Part shown: one piece after another, positions 7,318 to 12,293 of the stretch | Layout of the letters: the number at the start of each line of letters is the position of its first letter | Numbering within the stretch: the stretch's first letter is position 1 | Assembly: GCA_014323965.1 (NCBI GenBank) | Contig: JACONB010000151.1 | Coordinates: 1 to 13,510 of the forward strand | Length of the DNA: 13,510 bases | DNA from: Prochloron sp. SP5CPC1 | GTDB lineage: Bacteria > Cyanobacteriota > Cyanobacteriia > Cyanobacteriales > Prochloraceae | Reading direction: 5' to 3' | Translations under genes and position numbers: made by a program | The notes under the pieces: generated by a model | The model's input: the letters and a program-made list of their open reading frames with translations, nothing else | Told to the model about the DNA's origin: nothing | Database searches by the model: none

Positions 7318-7917
7318 CTAGCTTTCTATTCCTAAAGCAAGAATGCCTAATATTTTGCTCAAATTATCAATAGAATATTCGGTTAAATCAATATCTAGAT
7401 TTCTATCTTGCAGGCGCAAAAATTTCCAAATATTCCCTGTTGTAACTGCTCCATAAATGATAGGTATCTCGTTTCCCTCTTGTTGATTGAATAACTGTGC
7501 TGCTAACATTATTGCCCCACACTGACCTAAACCTAAATTAAGATTCTCTTTTTTAGCTTCTACAATAGCCAGAACTGGAGCTTGAATGTAAATTTGTTCA
7601 GGGGATAAACTAATCAAGAAATCAAAATCCCCATTTAATCCTTGAGATTTATCAATATTAAATTCGTTGCCAGAAAATAAACTGATTTGTGAATTTGCCC
7701 TTCGCTTTATTTCTAGTAAAATAGGGGCAATAATCATTTCCGAGCGAGATTTTTCTGTATTGATTGCCAGAGCTAAAGGAACATTAAACTCCAGGGTATC
7801 TACTAAAAGTTTACTTGGTTGCTGTTGGGCAATAGCGTTGAAAATATTGGGACTTTCATTAATAGTGAGCTGAAACTTTTCCTTGACTGCTTTTAAAGTA
7901 AAATCACTATAAGCCAT
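7318..7917 (-). CDS. PD-(D/E)XK nuclease-like protein of unknown function
   Basis: A 199-residue protein starting at ATG 7915-7917. The middle carries a likely PD-(D/E)XK core: an early Glu60 in a helix (RSEMIIAPILLEI), then GDFDFLISLSP with Asp97/Asp99, then VLAIVEAKKE with Glu120 and Lys122, and a following helix with Gln132. This order fits restriction-endonuclease-like folds. Similar small proteins are common and often strain-specific in cyanobacteria, but I know no proven function. There is no DNA-binding domain and no partner methylase beside it, so a classical restriction system is unlikely. It may be a solitary nuclease or a catalytically idle relative. Repeats flank it on both sides. 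Confidence 0.7.
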   Translation of the reverse strand: MAYSDFTLKAVKEKFQLTINESPNIFNAIAQQQPSKLLVDTLEFNVPLALAINTEKSRSEMIIAPILLEIKRRANSQISLFSGNEFNIDKSQGLNGDFDFLISLSPEQIYIQAPVLAIVEAKKENLNLGLGQCGAIMLAAQLFNQQEGNEIPIIYGAVTTGNIWKFLRLQDRNLDIDLTEYSIDNLSKILGILALGIES

Positions 7918-7937
7918 GGTTTACTCATTAATTTTTC

Positions 7938-7968
7938 ACACAGAGGCACAGAGAACACAGAGAGAGAA
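7938..7968. repeat. Dispersed CACAGAGGCACAGAG-type repeat
   Basis: A copy of the same dispersed sequence found at 7229-7292, 8927-8957 and 12209-12240. Here it is in the reverse orientation to the last two, with A in place of many G's (transition variants). Confidence 0.7.
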
Positions 7969-7986
7969 GAGATACTTGATTACATC

Positions 7987-8148
7987 GTAGGTTGGGTTGA
8001 GGGAACGAAACCCAACAGCAAAAAAGAAGCTCACAGAGACAATGTCTTTACTTTCTGGTCCTTTTGGGCCAGAGAGCCCAAAAGGCAAAGAGTTGCCTCT
8101 GCGCGCGGAGATTTGTGTTGGATAACGCTATCGCTCTACCCAACCTAC
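7987..8148. repeat. 162-bp nested inverted-repeat element (expanded copy) with internal hairpins
   Basis: It has the same outer arms as the 78-bp element at 2868-2945: GTAGGTTGGGT (7987-7997) and ACCCAACCTAC (8138-8148). The inner arms are ACCCAACA (8010-8017) and TGTTGGAT (8116-8123, one change). Between the inner arms there are 84 extra bases (about 8023-8106). These contain a perfect 10-bp stem, CCTTTTGGGC (8060-8069) with GCCCAAAAGG (8076-8085), directly followed by AGGCAA/TTGCCT (8083-8088, 8093-8098). Confidence 0.8.
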
Positions 8149-8152
8149 TATA

Positions 8153-8217
8153 GCTCTAATTTGAGAGTATAAGCATTAATGATTTTTCTAGAGTCTCGCG
8201 CTCTACGCAGCGCAAAG
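8153..8217 (-). pseudogene. Ghost of a Uma2 gene start (65-bp copy of 8847-8911)
   Basis: These 65 bp match 8847-8911 at 62 positions, in the same orientation. The matching part includes the leader and the first nine codons of the Uma2 gene. In this copy the start codon has become ATT, and the frame (reading about I-N-A-Y-T-L-K-L-E-L) ends in a stop where the 162-bp repeat begins. It is best explained as the remains of a second Uma2 copy or a recombination scar. Confidence 0.65.
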
Positions 8218-8225
8218 AAAGAAGG

Positions 8226-8246
8226 AAGATTTTTCGAGCAAATCTT
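8226..8246 (-). terminator. Small hairpin downstream of the Uma2 gene
   Basis: AAGATTT (8226-8232) and AAATCTT (8240-8246) form a perfect 7-bp stem with a 7-base loop. On the minus strand it comes 52 bp after the Uma2 stop, and a T-run precedes rather than follows it, so a terminator role is weakly supported. Confidence 0.25.
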
Positions 8247-8298
8247 ATAAAAAAAGGCTGTACTCTGAACCCCGAACCCCTTATCCGCCCTTCCGCGC

Positions 8299-8874
8299 TT
8301 ACCAAACAATCTTTAAATCCAGAACAAAACCTGGTAGAACATTCTCCCCTGATAAACTAGGGGGGTTATCTAAAACTTCCTTTTCTTCCCCAAGACGATA
8401 AATCTCAACTTGACGTTTCTTCGGATTAATTAACCAACCTAGTTTAACCTCATTTGAGCTATATTCCTGCATTTTCTCTTGAGTGTCTTTTAAGCGATCG
8501 CTCGGTGACATGAGTTCAAGAACAAAATCCGGTGCAAGAGGGGGAAATTTTGTTTTTTCTTCTGGGGTTAATTCATCCCATCTTGCTTGTTTAACCCAAG
8601 AAACGTCTGGAGAACGCTCTGCACCATTGGGGAGACGGAAACAGGTTGAAGAATCAAAGCAAACTCCTAGTTTGGCTTGTTCGTTCCAATTTCCTATCTT
8701 AAGAGCAAGATTAAAGTTTCTTTTGCCTGTTTCTCCCCCTGTTGGCGACACAATAATTATTTCTCCTCTAGCATTTCGTTCTAATTTAACATCTGGATTT
8801 TGGCGGCAAAACTGGTAAAATTTTTCACTATCTAGCTGAAACAGTGGCTCTAATTTGAGAGTATAAGTATTCAT
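8299..8874 (-). CDS. Uma2-family (DUF820) putative endonuclease
   Basis: A 191-residue protein of the Uma2 family, which is greatly expanded in cyanobacteria and has a PD-(D/E)XK nuclease fold. Visible motifs are SPTGGETG near residue 43, ERSPDVSW with Asp90, PDFVLELMSPSD with Glu120, and the K-M-Q-E-Y ... LGWLINP segment (134-151) typical of the family. Length is normal. The start is ATG 8872-8874. The leader contains a GCGCT/AGCGC hairpin (about 8892-8907). The nine first codons and the leader are duplicated at 8153-8217. The biological role of the family is unsettled; members are often near mobile or variable regions. Confidence 0.9.
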   Translation of the reverse strand: MNTYTLKLEPLFQLDSEKFYQFCRQNPDVKLERNARGEIIIVSPTGGETGKRNFNLALKIGNWNEQAKLGVCFDSSTCFRLPNGAERSPDVSWVKQARWDELTPEEKTKFPPLAPDFVLELMSPSDRLKDTQEKMQEYSSNEVKLGWLINPKKRQVEIYRLGEEKEVLDNPPSLSGENVLPGFVLDLKIVW

Positions 8875-8911
8875 GATTTTTCTATAGTCTCGCGCTCTAC
8901 GCAGCGCAAAG
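8847..8911. repeat. 65-bp direct repeat, right copy (Uma2 start and leader)
   Basis: The intact partner of the copy at 8153-8217 (three mismatches in 65). It spans the first nine Uma2 codons, the start codon and the leader with its GCGCT/AGCGC hairpin. The two copies stand in the same orientation on either side of the Uma2 coding body. Confidence 0.8.
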
Positions 8912-8926
8912 TATTACTCTCTCTTT

Positions 8927-8980
8927 CTTCTCTCTGCGTCCTCTGCGCCTCTGCGGTTCATTCTTGTTTAATATCCCCAT
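8927..8980. repeat. 54-bp direct repeat, left copy
   Basis: It matches 12209-12262 at 50 of 54 positions in the same orientation. It consists of the dispersed CTCTGCG(T/C)CCTCTGCGCCTCTGCGG sequence plus about 24 further bases that reach into the last codons of the thioesterase gene (GDIKQE and stop). The two copies bracket the thioesterase body and the TIR/SLOG/ThsB-like genes. Confidence 0.8.
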
Positions 8981-9413
8981 CAGACAAAATCAATTTCTCC
9001 AGTACCTCCTGTAACAAGGTGGGCAAACGGCGCATAATCTTGCCTTTTTCCCTATCAACTGGTACCAGAGTGACTTGAGCAGTGAGATAGAGTTCATTTC
9101 CATCTAATGATTCTAACCGATAATCCCAATTCAGGCGAACTTTCTCTATAGCTGCTAACCGCGCTTTAAGCAAGGCGGACATACCGAGGTAAATAGGTTT
9201 GTGGTACTTTAGGGATAATTCTATCACGGCTAAATCACAACCGAGAGCCACTAAATCAGTGTACTCCATTCCAAGGTAACGTAAATGCTCTATTCGTGCT
9301 TCTTCCAACCAAGTAATATAATTTCCGTGCCAAACTACACCAGCATAGTCGGTATGATGGGGTTGGACTTTGATTGGGTATTCAAACCAATTGGTTGTTT
9401 GTTTCTTGTTCAA
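8958..9413 (-). CDS. Hotdog-fold acyl-CoA thioesterase (4HBT/YbgC-like)
   Basis: A 151-residue single hotdog domain, predicted to hydrolyse an acyl-CoA thioester in the cytosol. The 4HBT signature is clear: HHTDYAGVVWHGNYITWLEEAR at about 19-40, with Asp22 at the catalytic position, and the Y-H-K-P-I-Y stretch that starts the next strand. The substrate (aliphatic, 4-hydroxybenzoyl or 1,4-dihydroxy-2-naphthoyl-CoA) cannot be decided. The only in-frame start is TTG (9411-9413); an ATG at 9418-9420 is one frame off. The last codons lie inside the 54-bp repeat, so the C-terminus may have been acquired from it. It lies 68 bp downstream of the SLOG gene on the same strand, but has its own possible promoter. 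Confidence 0.87.
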   Translation of the reverse strand: MNKKQTTNWFEYPIKVQPHHTDYAGVVWHGNYITWLEEARIEHLRYLGMEYTDLVALGCDLAVIELSLKYHKPIYLGMSALLKARLAAIEKVRLNWDYRLESLDGNELYLTAQVTLVPVDREKGKIMRRLPTLLQEVLEKLILSDGDIKQE

Positions 9414-9439
9414 GAGACATTTTAATAAAATATAGATCC

Positions 9440-9445
9440 ATTATA
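9440..9445 (-). promoter_or_regulatory. Possible -10 box (TATAAT) for the thioesterase gene
   Basis: The minus strand reads GAGATATAATGG here, an exact -10 hexamer 26 bp before the TTG start. No good -35 is found at 17 bp. If real, it separates the thioesterase from the defence-type genes upstream. Confidence 0.3.
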
Positions 9446-9481
9446 TCTCTTTTTTGTATAGCATGGGGTAAAGATTTCGAG

Positions 9482-10705
9482 CTAGACTGCCCCTGATATA
9501 GGCGAACATAGTGCTTTCCCAATTAGATAAACCATTTCATCCAAATCTTCAGTTGTGAATAAACGGTGATTTTCTGCTTCTGTCAATCCATTGTTCATGC
9601 CTTTAAAACCAGTATTATGAAAAGTTTCTACCAATACATCGTAATTAATTTCTTCATGAGGAGCATCCGAATTAGCTTTTTGGTTGTAGAAATTAAGCAT
9701 ATCTTCGTAATCTTGACTGCTGGAAATTTGATAATCCTGTCTCAGGCTCTCAGGATTATTGCCCATAATAGCTTCACCAACTGCTCCAGCACAGCCACCA
9801 AATGCACCTAGAACAAACAAAGGCTTGCGGTAGTGGATTGCCAGTGCCGCTTCTTCAGCAATTCCAGGGAATGCCCCCTTATAGTCTGTAACCTTCCCAC
9901 CAAGGATAATCCGAGCATCGATTCCCTTTGCCATTTCCTCTCGCATAGCAGTCAGACAACGGGCCCAAACATAACGATGCTCCCTGTTATTAGGCTCCAG
10001 ATAAGTATTTTCGTCAAGGCTAAAAGGCGGGAGCTGAAGGTCTTGAGGTAGAGGAATCGCCCGAATTGAAACTTCATTTTTATGGCTAGCCTGCCACTCA
10101 ACGGTTGCCTTAAGATGCAAAGGCCAGGCTAAGAAATTCTGTATCTTCTCTCCTCGTTGGGTGGTGTCCTCATTGTAAGCCTTGACCATTTCCACCAAAT
10201 CTAGGGTAAAACCACCAGGACGTAGATCGCCGCCATAAGCAACACTAGCTCCTTGAGCCAGAAGATGGCGACTAATTTCAATGAGTGCCCTTTGTTGATG
10301 AACAGCACTAAAGCCAAGTCGCTGTAAATCGGGACTATCAGAAATGGAAATCCCGATTACTTTATTAGAGAGTGGTTTTTGCTCTCGTTTTCTTGTCACT
10401 TGGGGCATAGGCTGGAAAGGAGTCCAAGCTTTAATTCCTGGATCCAGAGAGTTGAGTACCTTCATCTCGTCATCTCCTAAAGGGGGATCTGGATAGATTA
10501 AGAGAGTACATGGTTGAGGTTTGTCCCCTTGCCCAGATTGGACTTGATTTAATAATTCAGGAGCGAAAGGGATAACCCTGGCTTGCTCTGGGATTCTTCC
10601 AATCTTTTTTAAGGTTTCTACATAGCCAGGGAAGTAGCGATACCGCAGCACCTCAAGCAAAATCCTGGCAATAATAGTGGGAATCGTCTCAGTCCCTTGC
10701 GGCAT
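9482..10705 (-). CDS. SLOG-domain protein: C-terminal half of a split TIR-SLOG effector
   Basis: 407 residues. The first ~100 (ending in LLIYPDPPLGDDE and DPGIKAWTPFQ) look like the linker that joins TIR and SLOG in full-length relatives. The SLOG (SMF/DprA-LOG) Rossmann domain follows: IGISISDSPD (117-126), the nucleotide-loop motif YGGDLRPGG (157-165), RIILGGKVTDYKGAFPGIAEE (265-285) and LGAFGGCAG (299-307). SLOG domains bind nucleotide signals; in Thoeris ThsA a SLOG pocket binds a cyclic ADP-ribose isomer. Residues after about 320 are less typical. The ATG start (10703-10705) lies inside the end of the TIR gene (17-bp overlap, other frame), with a stop codon two codons upstream in its own frame and no clear ribosome site. 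It is probably translated by coupling, or is a frameshift remnant. Confidence 0.85.
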   Translation of the reverse strand: MPQGTETIPTIIARILLEVLRYRYFPGYVETLKKIGRIPEQARVIPFAPELLNQVQSGQGDKPQPCTLLIYPDPPLGDDEMKVLNSLDPGIKAWTPFQPMPQVTRKREQKPLSNKVIGISISDSPDLQRLGFSAVHQQRALIEISRHLLAQGASVAYGGDLRPGGFTLDLVEMVKAYNEDTTQRGEKIQNFLAWPLHLKATVEWQASHKNEVSIRAIPLPQDLQLPPFSLDENTYLEPNNREHRYVWARCLTAMREEMAKGIDARIILGGKVTDYKGAFPGIAEEAALAIHYRKPLFVLGAFGGCAGAVGEAIMGNNPESLRQDYQISSSQDYEDMLNFYNQKANSDAPHEEINYDVLVETFHNTGFKGMNNGLTEAENHRLFTTEDLDEMVYLIGKALCSPISGAV

Positions 10706-11519
10706 TGATTAGCAGTATAGGAACTCTATATTTCTTAGCGGTTAAGATTTCCCAACGGCAAAAATAGCGGGTGGCATAGGCATCTGTCTGGCAGATTAAC
10801 AGAGCAGAATCCTTAAGACCAGCTTTTATTTCCTCCCTAAAATCATAACCAGGTGCTATGTCCTTGGTATCAAAAAAGTTATCGAGTGTATTATCTTCCA
10901 AAAGCCATTCACGAATTCCCTGAGCAAGTTGAAGCTCGTCTTTTTTGGCATGACTGAGGAAAAGTTGAACGGGAGGGGGTGCTTTTCCCTCCTCTGCCTG
11001 CCCTTTTGATGTAATTGGTTGCAGTTGTCGGCAGCAGGAGTGTAGTACCTTTCTCAATAGAGTGTCCCGCTGGTTAGCAGTGTTGTCTATTTGGTAGATT
11101 CTGATAAAGTTAGTCTGGGCAATTTTATCACTCAAGTTATAGGCTGATTCAGTCAGTGCCACAGGGTAAAGGCGATGGTGGGGGGCTAACCGGGAGGCAG
11201 CATCCCAAAGGGATTCAATATACTGCTCCCAACTTTTATTGATCACCATGTGGTCATCTATCAGGACAAACGTGGCGGAGTTGAGAGAGTCCTTCAAATT
11301 AATACGTTTAGGACTGTCGGTTTCTGGTGGAAAGGGTGCTGAACGAAAATGAATCGGAATCCCAAGACCTCGCAACAGGGGATGTTCTGGATCTGCACAG
11401 ATATGCTGAAAAAGGTACTTAGACAAATGTTGTCCCTTAGGAAACTGGGGATGCCAAATGAGGTAAATTCTAAAGTAGGGATGATATTGAGTCGTCATGG
11501 GGTTAAGTTGGAGCCGCAA
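10689..11519 (-). CDS. TIR-domain protein: N-terminal half of a split TIR-SLOG effector
   Basis: 276 residues from TTG 11517-11519 (AAGAG 5 bp upstream), or 269 from ATG 11496-11498. There are two parts. Residues 16-165 (FRIYLIWHP at 16-24, VLIDDHMV at 85-92, FIRIY at 138-142) look like a diverged TIR-like domain that lacks an obvious catalytic acid. Residues 184-276 are a clear TIR domain: VQLFLSHAKKD, then NFFDTKDIAPG, then CRWEILTAKK with the likely NADase Glu257, then VPILLINA. The protein stops where relatives continue with a short loop (a PYLGNVP-like motif, from memory) and a last helix. That helix seems to be at the start of the downstream SLOG gene. Predicted to cleave NAD+ when the SLOG part senses a signal. 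Confidence 0.85.
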   Translation of the reverse strand: MRLQLNPMTTQYHPYFRIYLIWHPQFPKGQHLSKYLFQHICADPEHPLLRGLGIPIHFRSAPFPPETDSPKRINLKDSLNSATFVLIDDHMVINKSWEQYIESLWDAASRLAPHHRLYPVALTESAYNLSDKIAQTNFIRIYQIDNTANQRDTLLRKVLHSCCRQLQPITSKGQAEEGKAPPPVQLFLSHAKKDELQLAQGIREWLLEDNTLDNFFDTKDIAPGYDFREEIKAGLKDSALLICQTDAYATRYFCRWEILTAKKYRVPILLINAARD

Positions 11520-11603
11520 TAAAACTCTTTTATCATATTAACTCTCAATCGCCGAAATTTGTGCTAGTATTAAACGAAGTAACAGTTAATTTAACAAGAT
11601 TTT
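11520..11603. promoter_or_regulatory. 84-bp divergent promoter region of the TIR and ThsB-like genes
   Basis: AT-rich spacer between two start codons. TAGTAT (11565-11570) is a possible -10 for the plus-strand gene. On the minus strand TATGAT, 13 bp before the TTG, is a possible -10 that would give a near-leaderless transcript. No strong -35 was found. The shared spacer suggests the genes are controlled together. Confidence 0.35.
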
Positions 11604-12101
11604 ATGGCAAGAAAGGTATTCGTCAGTTACTCACACAGATTAGATCAGCCAGCAGCAGATGACTTTCAAAAAATATTTGCTGATGAACGTGATGTTTTTA
11701 TTGATAAGTCAATCCGAGAAGATATCGGTGAATTTGCTGCGTCAACTATAAAAGAAAGATTAAAGTTACTTATCAAGGATAGCTCTGTAACAGTGGTGCT
11801 TATCGGGCAAGAAACAGGTGGCAGAAAATGGGTTGATTGGGAAATTTACCATAGTCTTAGAAAATCCGATGGAAACGGGAGAAACGGACTATTAGGGGTG
11901 AAAATTCCCAATAAAACTCATTGGATTCCAGATAGGTTATTGGATAACATTCCTAATATGGGTTTAATTATTGACTGGCCGAGGGATTATAGAACTTTAG
12001 CAAATGCTATTGAGGAAGCATTCGACGCTGCAAAAACTGGTGTTCCAGATCTAAGTAAATCACTAAGAAAAAGAAATTCCTCTAAACACAAATCAACATA
12101 G
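11604..12101 (+). CDS. Stand-alone TIR-like protein of the ThsB (DUF1863/MTH538) type
   Basis: 165 residues. It starts KVFVSYSH (4-11), the first strand of the ThsB/MTH538 TIR-like fold. FIDKSIRED (32-40) and a helix to about 58 follow, then SSVTVVLIGQETGGRKWVDWEI (60-81), where W-V-x-W-E places the likely catalytic Glu at position 80. Then comes a core strand LLGVKIP and a WPRDYRTLANAIEEAF helix. The tail (about 145-165) is basic and probably disordered. In Thoeris systems ThsB senses phage and makes a cyclic ADP-ribose-type messenger that activates a SLOG-containing ThsA. Here the neighbouring SLOG protein belongs to a TIR, not a SIR2, effector. ATG 11604; a hairpin follows the stop. Confidence 0.85.
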   Translation: MARKVFVSYSHRLDQPAADDFQKIFADERDVFIDKSIREDIGEFAASTIKERLKLLIKDSSVTVVLIGQETGGRKWVDWEIYHSLRKSDGNGRNGLLGVKIPNKTHWIPDRLLDNIPNMGLIIDWPRDYRTLANAIEEAFDAAKTGVPDLSKSLRKRNSSKHKST

Positions 12102-12126
12102 TTGAGTTTAATAGTAAATTCTCAAC
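12101..12126 (+). terminator. Hairpin after the ThsB-like gene
   Basis: GTTGAG (12101-12106, starting on the last base of the stop codon) pairs with CTCAAC (12121-12126), and an inner TTTA/TAAA pair is possible. TTT follows the stem. It is a plausible weak terminator. Confidence 0.35.
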
Positions 12127-12133
12127 TTTGAGG

Positions 12134-12202
12134 GTAGGGTAGGCAATCTGGAATTTACTCTTCATAAAGGGTACCAAACGTTGTCCCAATTGCCCACCCT
12201 AC
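12134..12202. repeat. Spread inverted pair of GTAGGGTGGGCAAT-type arms
   Basis: GTAGGGTAGGCAAT (12134-12147) and ATTGCCCACCCTAC (12189-12202) form an inverted repeat with 13 of 14 bases complementary, 41 bp apart. They are the same words as the tight hairpin at 2838-2854. It looks like a palindromic repeat opened up by unrelated sequence. Confidence 0.6.
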
Positions 12203-12208
12203 GAACTA

Positions 12209-12262
12209 CTTCTCTCTGCGCCCTCTGCGCCTCTGCGGTTAATTCTTCTTTAATATCTCCAT
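12209..12262. repeat. 54-bp direct repeat, right copy
   Basis: It matches 8927-8980 at 50 of 54 positions. Here it lies between the ThsB-like gene and the 3' end of transketolase. On the minus strand it could encode a GDIKEE-like string resembling the thioesterase tail, but with no stop at the matching place (TGA there, TTA here). Confidence 0.8.
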
Positions 12263-12293
12263 AGGGGGGCGTAAATACCCCACCCATGAAAAA

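Larger units (their letters stand above)
7918..8298. other. 381-bp gene-free repeat cluster
   Basis: No credible gene is seen here. In order it holds a CACAGAGGCACAGAG-type repeat (7938-7968), the expanded nested inverted-repeat element (7987-8148), a 65-bp copy of the region around the Uma2 gene's start (8153-8217), a small hairpin (8226-8246), and a short leftover to the Uma2 stop. Most of the interval consists of pieces that also occur elsewhere in this window. Confidence 0.8.

Noticed and set aside
7938..8148. CRISPR-like array
   Set aside because: The repeats are inverted and of different families, without regular spacers.
7318..8874. PD-(D/E)XK protein plus Uma2 as a two-gene restriction system
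   Set aside because: There is no methyltransferase or specificity subunit, they are separated by 381 bp of repeats, and both families commonly occur alone in cyanobacteria.
10689..10705. Programmed ribosomal frameshift joining the TIR and SLOG frames
   Set aside because: The shared window between the stop codons of the two frames is very short (within TCAATGCCGCAAGGGACTGA), with no slippery heptamer or clear downstream stimulator. Fission with an internal ATG start explains the layout more simply.
8927..12262. 54-bp repeats as att sites of an integrated phage or ICE
   Set aside because: No integrase, recombinase or tRNA gene lies between or beside the copies. A generic repeat or duplication explanation is preferred.
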